DNA of 64,000 bases from Comamonas aquatica NBRC 14918 (lineage in GTDB: Bacteria; Pseudomonadota; Gammaproteobacteria; Burkholderiales; Burkholderiaceae_C), in the NCBI RefSeq assembly GCF_000739875.1, contig NZ_BBJR01000022.1, positions 120,608-184,607 on the forward strand, given 5' to 3'. Shown one piece after another: positions 45,722 to 54,095 of this stretch (within the stretch, counting starts at the first letter, position 1; every line of letters starts with the position of its first letter). The notes beneath the pieces are model-generated. The model was not told the origin of the DNA. It made no database searches and saw nothing but the letters and a program-made list of their open reading frames with translations. A program made the position numbers and the translations under genes.

Positions 45722-48337
45722 TGCCGATTCCTCGCCGTGCACCGGCTGGTCGGCGCTGGCTTGCGCGGGGGCCATGCGGGCCACCAGCCAGCGCTCCAGA
45801 TCCTGCGGGGCCAGCGGCCGGGCGAACAGAAAGCCCTGGGCCACGGGGTAGCCCTGCTCGCGCAGCATGATGTTCTGCACCGGGGTTTCCACGCCTTCGG
45901 CGACCACGGTGAGGCGCAGGCTCTGGCCGATGCCCAGGATGGCGCTGCTCAGTGCGCGTGCGGCCTCGTCGTGCTCCAGGTCGGCCACGAAGCTGCGGTC
46001 CAGCTTGAGTTCGCTGACCGGCAAGCGGCGCAGGTAGCTCAGGCTGGAGTAGCCCGTACCGAAGTCGTCCATGGACAGGCGCACGCCATGGGCATGGACC
46101 TCTTCGATGGTCTTCATGGTGCTGGGGTTGGTGTCCAGCAGGATGCTTTCGGTCAGCTCCAGCGTCAGGTCCTTGGGTGCCAGCGCGTGGCGGTCCAGGG
46201 TGTCGGCAATCATGCGCGGCAGGTCCAGGTTGTGGAAGCTGGACGGCGACAGGTTGACCGACACAGCCGGCACCGCCAGCCCTTGGGTGCGCCACGCGGC
46301 CAGCTGGCGGCAGGCCTCGCCCACGGCCCAGCGGCCCAGATCGGCAATCAGGCCGCACTCCTCGGCCAGCGGGATGAAGCGCGCCGGGGAGATTTCCCCC
46401 AGCTGCGGGTGCGTCCAGCGCGCCAGCGCCTCGACCCCATACAGCTGGCCGCTCGCCAGGTCCACCTGCGGCTGGTAGTGCAGGCGCAGCTCACCGCCCT
46501 GCAGCGCCTTGCGCAAGGCGTTTTCCAGCGCCAGGCGTTCCTGCGCCAGGCGGTTCATCTCGCTGCTGAAGAAGCTGAAGCGCCCGCGGCCACTGCTCTT
46601 GGCCTGGTACATGGCCATGTCAGCACGGTGCAGCAGGGTCTCCATGTCGCGGCCATCGGCAGGGAACATGGCAATCCCGATGCTGGCGGAGATGGCCAGC
46701 GCATTGTCGGCCAGCACCAGGGGCTCGGCCAGTTGCTCCTGCAGGCGCTCGATGGTGTTCGTGACACGCTCGGCATCGCACTGCGGCAGCACCGCCACAA
46801 ACTCATCGCCGGACAGGCGGCCGGCGATATCGCCAGGGCCCAGCACTTTCTGCAGGCGCGCCGCCACCACGCGCAGCAGCTCATCGCCGGCCGGGTGACC
46901 CATGGAGTCGTTGACCTGCTTGAAGCGGTCCAGGTCGATGAACAGCACGGCCAGTTGCTCGTCGTTGCGCGCCGCGGCGGCCATGGCCTGGTCGGCATTG
47001 GCCTGCAGCAGGCTGCGGTTGGGCAGGCCGGTCAGGCCGTCGTAGAACGCCAGTTGGCGAATGCGCGCCCGGGTGTGCTCGCGCTCCAGGGCCAGGGCGC
47101 ACAAATGGGTGCAGGCATCGACCAGTTGCTGGTGGTAGGCCGAGGCCACGCCCGCCGTCACATCGCGGTAGTAAAACGCGAACGTGCCGATGGGCTTGCC
47201 CGCGGTGCCGCAAATCGGCGTGGACCAGCAGGCCTGGTAGCCCAGCGGCAGGATCAGGTGCTTGTAATCCCTCCACAGCGGATCGGTCGCGATGTCGGTC
47301 ACCAGCACCGGGGCATTGCGCCACGCCGCCGTACCGCAGGAGCCGACCTCGGGCCCGATTGCGACGCCATCCAGCAGCGCGGAATATGAACTTGGCAGGC
47401 TGGGGCTGGCCAGGGGGTGCAGCAGGCCTTGCGCATCGACTTCCAGGATGGAGGCCGTGACCTCCGGCGCGATGCGCTCGACCTCCAGGCACACCATGTC
47501 CAGCACTTCGGACAGCGGCTGCTCGCGCGCCATGGCCTCGAGCACACGGTGCTGCAGGGCCTCGTGCATCTTGGAGCGTGTGATGTCCGTCAGCACGGAC
47601 ACCGTGCAGCTCCAGACGCCCTGGTCGTTGATGACGGGGTTGCTGGTGACCTTGGCCCAGTAGCGCTGGCCGTGCTTGCCCACCACGATCTCCTCGCTCC
47701 ACACCGGCTTGCCGCCGCGCAGCTCAGAGCGGTACTGTTCGGTGAAGGTTTCCTGCATCTGCGGGGCCAGCAAGGCGATCGGGGCCTGGTCCAGCACCTC
47801 CTCCTGGGTCCAGCCGAACATGCGGCTGAAGCCACCATTCACATAGACGATGCGCGACTGGCTGTCGCTGATGATGACCGCCGCATCGCTGGCATCGGCC
47901 ACCAGCGACAGGCGCTCCAGGTGCTGCTGGTGGGCCTGTTCCTGCAGGTGGCGCTGGGTGACGTCGGTGGCCACCTTCAGGATCTGCGTGAGCTGGCCCT
48001 GGGCATCGCGCACAGGGGTGTAGGTGGCCTCCAGCCAGCAACTGCTGCCATCGCTGCGCACCCGCTCCACCACGCCCGAATGGGCCTGGCCAGCGCGCAG
48101 CTGGCTCCATAGCGCGGCATGGGCGCCGCTGTGCACCTGGGCGGCCGTGCAAAAGCTCTGGTGGCTGCGACCCAGGGCCTGGTCCTGCGGCAGGCCCAGC
48201 AGCTGCAGGTAATTGCGATTGGCATGGCGCAGCACCCCGTCCAGGTCGAAGCTGGCCATCGCCATGACCCGGTCCAGGGCCTGGAACTGGGTGCGCTGCA
48301 CTGCTTCGGGCAGCCCGTCGTTCGATTCTTCTCGCAT
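45719..48337 (-). CDS. PAS-PAS-GAF-GGDEF-EAL cyclic-di-GMP signalling protein
   Basis: An 872-residue cytoplasmic protein without membrane segments. Two PAS domains (about 15-130 and 140-255), one GAF domain (about 275-430), a GGDEF domain and a C-terminal EAL domain (about 610-860) are seen in that order. The GGDEF loop is SGDEF (509-513), so cyclase activity may be lost or altered. The EAL site looks intact: E636-A-L, NLSPSSFH, ELTES, DDFGTGYSSL, KLDRSF and VAEGVET, so phosphodiesterase activity is expected. The ATG at 48337 follows AAGGA; a longer open frame upstream is rejected. The diguanylate cyclase gene is nearby but separated by the deletion scar. Confidence 0.92.
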   Translation of the reverse strand: MREESNDGLPEAVQRTQFQALDRVMAMASFDLDGVLRHANRNYLQLLGLPQDQALGRSHQSFCTAAQVHSGAHAALWSQLRAGQAHSGVVERVRSDGSSCWLEATYTPVRDAQGQLTQILKVATDVTQRHLQEQAHQQHLERLSLVADASDAAVIISDSQSRIVYVNGGFSRMFGWTQEEVLDQAPIALLAPQMQETFTEQYRSELRGGKPVWSEEIVVGKHGQRYWAKVTSNPVINDQGVWSCTVSVLTDITRSKMHEALQHRVLEAMAREQPLSEVLDMVCLEVERIAPEVTASILEVDAQGLLHPLASPSLPSSYSALLDGVAIGPEVGSCGTAAWRNAPVLVTDIATDPLWRDYKHLILPLGYQACWSTPICGTAGKPIGTFAFYYRDVTAGVASAYHQQLVDACTHLCALALEREHTRARIRQLAFYDGLTGLPNRSLLQANADQAMAAAARNDEQLAVLFIDLDRFKQVNDSMGHPAGDELLRVVAARLQKVLGPGDIAGRLSGDEFVAVLPQCDAERVTNTIERLQEQLAEPLVLADNALAISASIGIAMFPADGRDMETLLHRADMAMYQAKSSGRGRFSFFSSEMNRLAQERLALENALRKALQGGELRLHYQPQVDLASGQLYGVEALARWTHPQLGEISPARFIPLAEECGLIADLGRWAVGEACRQLAAWRTQGLAVPAVSVNLSPSSFHNLDLPRMIADTLDRHALAPKDLTLELTESILLDTNPSTMKTIEEVHAHGVRLSMDDFGTGYSSLSYLRRLPVSELKLDRSFVADLEHDEAARALSSAILGIGQSLRLTVVAEGVETPVQNIMLREQGYPVAQGFLFARPLAPQDLERWLVARMAPAQASADQPVHGEESA

Positions 48338-48528
48338 CGCCAATTCCTTGAGTTTGTTGGTTTTTTTGTCTTTGTTGCGAGCCCTGTCACCACGCCCCTG
48401 CGTGCAGGTGCCCGAAGCGGCCTCCCCGGTTGAGGATTCCATAATAAGGATGAACCACTTGTGAGCAACAGTATGAAACAGTCGGATTTGCCGCTCGGGC
48501 AGCGGCCCACAACGTGCCTGATGGGGAC

Positions 48529-48561
48529 AAAAAAAGCCCGGGGCATGCGGGCCGCCGGGCT
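48529..48561 (-). terminator. Intrinsic terminator after the EamA gene
   Basis: On the minus strand AGCCCGG pairs with CCGGGCT and runs into seven T (A-run at 48529-48535 on the plus strand). Confidence 0.8.
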
Positions 48562-48593
48562 GCAAGGGTGACAACGACAGCGCGCGCCGGGGG

Positions 48594-49514
48594 TCAGCGC
48601 CGCAGCCAGCGGCCGCCAAACTGGTTGACCACCATGCCGACCAGCACCCCCAGCGTGCCCACCCATTGCCACATGGTGGGACGCTCGCCCAGCAGCAGCA
48701 AAGCTGACAGCAGGCCGATGACTGGCACCAGCAAGGACAGCGGGGCCACGGTGCTGGCCGCATAGCGCTGCAGCAACTGCGTCCACAGCCCATAGCCCAA
48801 CAAGGTGGACAGCAGCGCCAGATAAGCGATGACGCCCAGCTCGCGCCAACCGATGCCCTGCAGCTGCAGCGCCACGGCGTCCACCCCATCCACCCCCACC
48901 GACAGTGCCAGCAGCGGCACGATGGGGAACAGGCTGGTCCAGACGATGAAGCCCACCGGGGTGTAGGCCCCGTATTGCGCGGCCTTGCGCGTCAGCAGGT
49001 TGGAGCTGGCCCACATGGCGGCGGCCCCGACGGTGATCAGAAAACCGGCCAGCGTCATCTCGGCAGGGCTGTCGCCGTGGGCGGCACCGATCAGCGCCAG
49101 CCCGGCGATCGCGCACACCAGGCCCCACCACTGCCAGCGCTGCGGTTTTTCGCCCATGAAAGCGGCCGCCAGCAGCATGGTGATGAAGGCCTGCACCTGC
49201 AGCACCACCGAGGCCATGCCCGCCGGCATGCCCAGCTTCATGCCGGTGAACAGCAGACCGAACTGGCCCACCCCCTGCACCAGCCCATAGGCGGCCAGCA
49301 GCCACCACGGCAGCGCCTGCGGGCGCCGCACGAACCAAACAAACGGCAAGGACGCCGCCACAAAGCGCAGCGCGCACAGCAGCAGGGGCGACAGCGTGGC
49401 CAGGCCCCACTTCATGACGACGAAGTTCAGCCCCCAGACGACGATGACGACCAGGGCGCTGAGCCAGTCACGCTGGCTCATGCCGGCAGAAGGGAGGGGG
49501 GAAGCCAAAGACAT
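48594..49514 (-). CDS. EamA-family (DMT superfamily) transporter
   Basis: A 306-residue protein with ten predicted membrane helices in two EamA repeats, starting LVVIVVWGLNFVVMKWGL and, in the second half, TLAGFLITVGAAAMWASS. Such proteins export or import metabolites such as amino acids; the E. coli YdeD and RhaT types are related. Substrate unknown. The start at 49514 is used; an ATG at 49481 (MSQRDWL) is an alternative and neither has a good ribosome site. It has its own terminator and is transcribed in the same direction as the PAS-GGDEF-EAL gene. Confidence 0.88.
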   Translation of the reverse strand: MSLASPLPSAGMSQRDWLSALVVIVVWGLNFVVMKWGLATLSPLLLCALRFVAASLPFVWFVRRPQALPWWLLAAYGLVQGVGQFGLLFTGMKLGMPAGMASVVLQVQAFITMLLAAAFMGEKPQRWQWWGLVCAIAGLALIGAAHGDSPAEMTLAGFLITVGAAAMWASSNLLTRKAAQYGAYTPVGFIVWTSLFPIVPLLALSVGVDGVDAVALQLQGIGWRELGVIAYLALLSTLLGYGLWTQLLQRYAASTVAPLSLLVPVIGLLSALLLLGERPTMWQWVGTLGVLVGMVVNQFGGRWLRR

Positions 49515-49652
49515 AGAGAGGACACCTGTGCACGCACGCAAAAACCAAGGCGTGAGTATCACCCGGCCAGGCCCTGCCCGGCCGCAGCCGCAGTCACCCA
49601 GGTGGCGCCCGTCCAGCGCCCACCCCGCAGCGGGGCTGTCCGGGTCGGGCAG

Positions 49653-49713
49653 AAATTTTGATCAAAACAGCCTCCAGCGCTTGCTGGGTCAGCGCCAACA
49701 GCTCCTTTTTTAG
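49653..49713. repeat. Palindromic element, intergenic copy
   Basis: TTTTGATCAAAA is followed by CAGCCTCCAGCGCTTG, then CAGCGCCAACAGCTCC and TTTTTT. The core AGC..GCGCTTG....GCGC..AGCT is shared with copies at 7324-7382 and 45671-45721. It lies between the EamA and pmbA genes, both on the minus strand. Confidence 0.55.
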
Positions 49714-49751
49714 CACAGGCTTGGAGGGTGTGCCAGCCCACGGCCGGCATG

Positions 49752-49774
49752 AAAAAAGCAGCCCGCAGGCTGCT
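49752..49774 (-). terminator. Intrinsic terminator after pmbA
   Basis: On the minus strand AGCAGCC pairs with GGCTGCT across four bases and ends in six T. Confidence 0.8.
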
Positions 49775-49797
49775 GGGTGAGAGGCAGGCCTGCCGAA

Positions 49798-51207
49798 TCA
49801 GCTGCCGGCCACCTTCATGCGGTTGATGAGGATGGAGCCCACGGTCTTGGCGCCGTAGTTGTAGGCATCGGCCCCCACGGCCTGGATGCCCTTGTACATG
49901 TCCTTGAGGTTGCCGGCGATGGTGATCTCCTGCACGGGAAAGGCGATCTCGCCGTTCTCCACCCAGAAGCCCGAGGCACCGCGCGAGTAGTCGCCGGTCA
50001 CATAGTTCACGCCCTGGCCCATCAGCTCGACCACCAGCAGGCCGGTGCCCAGCTTCTTCAGCATGGCGTCCAGATCGTCGCCCGGCTTGGTGCGCGTGGA
50101 TGTCAGCGTCAGGTTGTGCGAGCCACCGGCATTGCCCGTGGTCTTCATGCCCAGCTTGCGCGCCGAATAGCTCGACAGGAAGTAGCCCTGCACGCGGCCG
50201 TCTTCCACCACCATGCGCTGCTGCACCTTGACGCCTTCGTCGTCGAAGGGCGAGCTGCCCTTGCCGCCGAGGATGAAGGGGTCTTCCTCGATCTGGATGT
50301 GCTTGGGGAAGATCTGCTTGCCCAGGGAGTTCAGCAGGAAGGAACTCTTGCGGTAGAGCGAGCCACCGCTGACCGCCTGCACAAAACCGCCCAGCAGGCC
50401 CGCGGCCAGGGGCGACTCGAACAGCACCGCGCATTCGGTGGTGGGAATCTTGCGGCTGCCCAGGCGGCTCAGGGCGCGTTGCGCAGCGTAGCGGCCAATC
50501 GCCTCGGGTGAGGCCAGGTCCTGCGCATTGCGCATGGAGCTGTACCAGAAGTCGCGCTGCATCTCGCCATGGCGGCCGGGCAGCGAGGCGATCGGCGCCA
50601 CCGACACGCTGTGGCGCGAGCTGGCGTAGCCGCCGGCAAAACCCCGGGTGTGGGCGCTGAAGAAATGGCTTTGCTGGGCCGAGACGCTGGCCCCCTCGCT
50701 GTTGGTGATGCGCTTGTGCGTGGCCATGGCGGCGGCCTCACACTCCACCGCAATGCGCGCGGCCTCTTCGCTGCTCACGTCCCAGGGGTGGAACAGGTCC
50801 AGCTCACGGTGCGTGGCACGCGGGGCGATGTCGTCCGCGTCGGGCAGGCCGGCCGTGGGGTCCTCCGCCGTGAAGCGGGCGATGTCATACGCCGCCTGCA
50901 CCGTCTGCTGGATGGCGGCCTCCGAAAAGTCCGAGGTGCTGGCATTGCCGCGGCGCTGGCCGATGTAGACCGTCACGCCCAGCGACTTGTCGCGGTTGCG
51001 CTCCACGGTCTCCAGCTCGCCCTTGCGCACGCTCACGCTCAGGCCACAGCCTTCCGAGGCATCGGCCCCGGCGTCGGTGGCGCCCAGCTTCTTGGCATGG
51101 GCCAGGGCCTGGTCCACCAGACCCTCAAAAAACGAACGGCTGTAGCTGAAGCCGGAATCGGCCTGTGCGGCGGTGGTGCTTGTGGCGCGGGAGCGAGGTT
51201 TATTCAT
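49798..51207 (-). CDS. pmbA: TldE/PmbA metallopeptidase subunit
   Basis: A 469-residue TldE (PmbA), which with TldD forms a metallopeptidase complex that matures microcin-type peptides and degrades the CcdA antitoxin. PmbA itself lacks the catalytic zinc motif of TldD. Family segments include GKGSSPFDDEGV, NYVTGDYSRGASGFWVENGE and the C-terminal TIAGNLKDMYKG. The ATG at 51207 is used. It diverges from yjgA with 68 bp between starts, an arrangement common in beta- and gammaproteobacteria. tldD is not in the window. Confidence 0.94.
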   Translation of the reverse strand: MNKPRSRATSTTAAQADSGFSYSRSFFEGLVDQALAHAKKLGATDAGADASEGCGLSVSVRKGELETVERNRDKSLGVTVYIGQRRGNASTSDFSEAAIQQTVQAAYDIARFTAEDPTAGLPDADDIAPRATHRELDLFHPWDVSSEEAARIAVECEAAAMATHKRITNSEGASVSAQQSHFFSAHTRGFAGGYASSRHSVSVAPIASLPGRHGEMQRDFWYSSMRNAQDLASPEAIGRYAAQRALSRLGSRKIPTTECAVLFESPLAAGLLGGFVQAVSGGSLYRKSSFLLNSLGKQIFPKHIQIEEDPFILGGKGSSPFDDEGVKVQQRMVVEDGRVQGYFLSSYSARKLGMKTTGNAGGSHNLTLTSTRTKPGDDLDAMLKKLGTGLLVVELMGQGVNYVTGDYSRGASGFWVENGEIAFPVQEITIAGNLKDMYKGIQAVGADAYNYGAKTVGSILINRMKVAGS

Positions 51208-51275
51208 AGCGGCGGATATGATACCCAGCACTGCGGCGCACCCTGCGCTGCCACCCTCATTCCCCCAGACACAAC

Positions 51276-51968
51276 ATGTCACGCAAACCCAAAAAAGGCT
51301 ATTACGTCAAAGGCGTTTTCGTTGCCGAAGGCAGCGACCGCGACCTGGAACTGAAGGCCGAACTCAAAGGCACATGGGACGCGACCCGTACCGACCTGAA
51401 GAAAGAAAGCGACGCCCTGCAAGACCTGGGCGAAGCCCTGCTGGGCCTGCGCCCCAAGCTGCTGGAGCGCCTGCAACTGCCGGAAAAACTGGTGGATGCC
51501 CTGGCCGAACACAAGCGCCTGACCAACTTTGAAGCCAAGCGCCGCCAGATGCAGTTCATCGGCAAGCTGATGCGCAAGCTGGACGAGTCCCAGGTCGAAG
51601 CCGCCAAGGCCGCGCTGGAAGAGCAACGCACCGGCGTCAGCCGCGAGCAGACCCACATCCTGGTGGCCGAGCAGTGGCGCGACCGCCTGATCGTCAGCGA
51701 CGACCACCTGGGCGTCTGGCTGGACCAGTTCCCCGCCACCGATGTGCAGCAGCTGCGCACGCTGATGCGCCAGGTGCGCAAGGACGATGCCACCGCCATC
51801 GCCAAGGCCAAGGAGGCCGAGGCCAAGGGCCACATCCTGCCGCCGGCCAAGAAGGGCAAGGCCTACCGCGAACTGTTCCAGCTGCTGCTGGCGCACATCA
51901 ACGGCACGGCCGGCACCGCAGAGCCCGCCGTGGACGACGACTTGCTGGACGACGAGGACGAGACATGA
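51276..51968 (+). CDS. yjgA: Ribosome-associated protein YjgA (DarP)
   Basis: A 230-residue DUF615 protein associated with late 50S ribosome assembly. The core EHKRLTNFEAKRRQMQFIGK and the following helix-rich region match the family. It is longer than E. coli YjgA (183 residues) mainly through C-terminal additions ending in an acidic tail (DDDLLDDEDET). The Shine-Dalgarno is not strong. The mog gene overlaps its stop by ATGA, so the two are coupled. Confidence 0.92.
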   Translation: MSRKPKKGYYVKGVFVAEGSDRDLELKAELKGTWDATRTDLKKESDALQDLGEALLGLRPKLLERLQLPEKLVDALAEHKRLTNFEAKRRQMQFIGKLMRKLDESQVEAAKAALEEQRTGVSREQTHILVAEQWRDRLIVSDDHLGVWLDQFPATDVQQLRTLMRQVRKDDATAIAKAKEAEAKGHILPPAKKGKAYRELFQLLLAHINGTAGTAEPAVDDDLLDDEDET

Positions 51969-52558
51969 GCCTGCACGACGCAGTGAAGATCGGCATCGTC
52001 TCGATCAGCGACCGTGCCAGCAGCGGCGTGTACGCCGACCAGGGCCTGCCCGCGCTGCAGGACTGGCTGGCACGCGCACTGCACAACCCGATCACCTTCG
52101 ATGCGCGCCTGATCCCCGACGACCAGGCCACCATCAGCCAGACACTGGTGGAGCTGGTGGATGCCGGTTGCAGCCTGGTGCTGACCACCGGCGGCACGGG
52201 CCCGGCCCTGCGCGATGTGACGCCCGAGGCCACGCTGGCAATTGCCGACAAGGAAATGCCCGGCTTTGGCGAGCAGATGCGCCAGATCAGCCTGAAGTTC
52301 GTGCCCACGGCCATCCTGTCGCGCCAGGTGGCGGTGGTCCGCGGCCGCAGCCTGATCATCAACCTGCCCGGCCAGCCCAAGGCGATTGCCGAAACGCTGG
52401 AAGGCCTCAAGGACAGCAGCGGCCAGCAGCTGGTGCCCGGCATCTTTGCCGCCGTGCCCTACTGCATCGACCTGATCGGCGGGCCCTACCTGGAAACCCA
52501 GGACGCTGTGTGCAAAGCCTTCCGCCCCAAAAGCGCCCAGCGCGTGCGCCCGTCGTAA
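51965..52558 (+). CDS. mog: Molybdopterin adenylyltransferase
   Basis: A 197-residue MogA/MoaB-fold enzyme that adenylylates molybdopterin before molybdenum insertion. The fold signature TTGGTGPALRDVTPEAT and GRSLIINLPGQPKAI are present, with IGIVSISDRASSGVY at the N-terminus. Its start overlaps the yjgA stop codon; an in-frame extension upstream is rejected. No other molybdenum-cofactor genes are adjacent, although a ModE-like regulator lies at 16196. A strong terminator follows. Confidence 0.94.
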   Translation: MSLHDAVKIGIVSISDRASSGVYADQGLPALQDWLARALHNPITFDARLIPDDQATISQTLVELVDAGCSLVLTTGGTGPALRDVTPEATLAIADKEMPGFGEQMRQISLKFVPTAILSRQVAVVRGRSLIINLPGQPKAIAETLEGLKDSSGQQLVPGIFAAVPYCIDLIGGPYLETQDAVCKAFRPKSAQRVRPS

Positions 52559-52584
52559 ACTGCGACCCAGCACCTGACCACCCA

Positions 52585-52611
52585 GGCACATGCGGCGCAT
52601 GTGCCTTTTTT
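52585..52611 (+). terminator. Intrinsic terminator after mog
   Basis: GGCACATGC (52585-52593) pairs perfectly with GCATGTGCC (52597-52605) across three bases, followed by six T. Confidence 0.9.
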
Positions 52612-52654
52612 CTTGGGGCCCCGTCAATCGCGGGGCCACCGCCAACCGCTCTGC

Positions 52655-53860
52655 ATGCCACGTAACCTCTCTCTGACCTTTGTTCTCGCACTGTGCACCA
52701 TGATGGGTGCCCTGGGCATCGACACCTACCTGCCCTCCTTCCACGCCATCGCACAGGAGTTTGCCGTCAGCCCCGCGGCCGTGCAGCAGACCCTGAGCGT
52801 GTACGTACTGGCCATGGCCATCACCATGCTGTTCTACGGAACGCTCAGCGACACCTTCGGCCGCCGCCGCGTGCTGGTCTTCGCCAGCCTGGGGTTTGCC
52901 ATCACCTCCACCGTGGCGGCCCTGGTGCAGAGCATCGAGGCCCTGATCGCCGTGCGCTGCGCCCAGGGGGCTATGGCAGGGGCCGGCATGGTGATTGCGC
53001 GTGCCATCGTGCAGGACCGCTTTCACGGCGCCGACGCGCAGCGCATGATGAGCATGGTGATGTTCTGCTTTGGCCTGGCGCCGGCGATTGCGCCGGTGTT
53101 CGGCGGCTGGCTGCAAGCCCACGGCGGCTGGCGCGCAGCCTTCTTCTTTCTGACCGGTTTTGGCCTGCTGCTGACACTGCTGTGCTGGCGCGTGCTGCCC
53201 GAGACCCTGCCCGCCGACAAGCGCGTGCCGCTGCACCTGCGGGTGATCGCCGGCAACTACCTCACCGCCCTGCGGCACCGCCAGTTTCGCCGCATGGTGG
53301 CCGGCCTGGCCCTGATGGCTGGGGCCAATGCCATCTACATCAGCGCGGCCGCCGAGTTCGTGATGGGCATCCTCAAGCTGGAGGAAACCTCCTTCGGCTG
53401 GCTGTTCATCCCACTGATCGGTGGCTCCATGCTGGGCTCGGCCATCTCCGGCGTGCTGGCCAAGCAGATCGCACCCCGGGTACAGCAGCGCATCGGCTAC
53501 GGCGCCCTGCTGCTGGGCTGTGCCAGCAATGTGCTCTACCACCTGCTGACCGACATGCCGGTCGTGCCCTGGGCGGTGCTGCCCATCGCCTGCTACACCC
53601 TGGGGCTGGCGCTGCTGATGCCCATCCTGTCGCTGCAGGTGATGGCCCTATTCCCCAACATGCGCGGCCTGGCCTCGTCGCTGCAGGGCTTCACGCAGAT
53701 GAGCGTGTTCGCCATCATGGCCGGGGCCGTGGTGCCACAGTTGTTTCACAGCGGGCTGGCGCTGGCTGCAGGCCAGGCCATCACCGTGGCGCTGGGCACG
53801 CTGGTGTGGTGGTGGTCTTTGAGGTCACACCCTGCAACGGCTGCATCAAATCAAAAATGA
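52655..53860 (+). CDS. Bcr/CflA-family drug resistance MFS exporter
   Basis: A 401-residue major-facilitator protein with twelve membrane segments. Motif A is LSDTFGRRRVLVF and the first helix contains MMGALGIDTYLPSF, typical of the Bcr/CflA exporters for bicyclomycin, sulfonamides and related compounds. The start at 52655 gives a short cytoplasmic N-terminus; an in-frame ATG at 52601 lies inside the mog terminator and is rejected. The last residues (ASNQK and stop) come from a short palindromic repeat that begins at about 53845, so the element has supplied the stop codon. Confidence 0.9.
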   Translation: MPRNLSLTFVLALCTMMGALGIDTYLPSFHAIAQEFAVSPAAVQQTLSVYVLAMAITMLFYGTLSDTFGRRRVLVFASLGFAITSTVAALVQSIEALIAVRCAQGAMAGAGMVIARAIVQDRFHGADAQRMMSMVMFCFGLAPAIAPVFGGWLQAHGGWRAAFFFLTGFGLLLTLLCWRVLPETLPADKRVPLHLRVIAGNYLTALRHRQFRRMVAGLALMAGANAIYISAAAEFVMGILKLEETSFGWLFIPLIGGSMLGSAISGVLAKQIAPRVQQRIGYGALLLGCASNVLYHLLTDMPVVPWAVLPIACYTLGLALLMPILSLQVMALFPNMRGLASSLQGFTQMSVFAIMAGAVVPQLFHSGLALAAGQAITVALGTLVWWWSLRSHPATAASNQK

Positions 53861-53906
53861 TAGCTTCAAGTGCTTTTTAGATAAGCGCCTCAGGCCATTT
53901 TTGCCA
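53845..53906. repeat. Palindromic element overlapping the end of the Bcr-type gene
   Basis: ATCAAAAATGATAGCTTCAA leads into AGTGCTTTTTAGATAAGCGC and ends GGCCATTTTTG. It is more diverged than the other copies but keeps the AT-rich flanks, GATAGC and AAGCGC. The exporter stop codon TGA lies within it. Confidence 0.5.
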
Positions 53907-54043
53907 AAAATTCCACGCTGTGCAGTGCTGGCCATCCCAGAGAAGACGATGCAGACCCCGTCATCATGCTGGTGATTACAAGGCATCAAGCCCTGCAACG
54001 CATACGGCACCTGCACTGCACGCTCACCTTTTTGAGTCATGAT

Positions 54044-54074
54044 AAAAAAAGCCACCGCAAGCGGTGGCTTTTTT
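54044..54074. terminator. Bidirectional terminator after the first TRAP binding-protein gene
   Basis: GCCACCGC (54051-54058) and GCGGTGGC (54061-54068) are separated by AA and flanked by A- and T-runs on both sides. Confidence 0.88.
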
Positions 54075-54095
54075 GCGGGCGGCAAGCGCCAGGGA

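Noticed and set aside
48338..48889. Upstream extension of the PAS-GGDEF-EAL gene
   Set aside because: A good ribosome site and a normal PAS start fix the ATG at 48337; the extension overlaps the EamA gene and its terminator.
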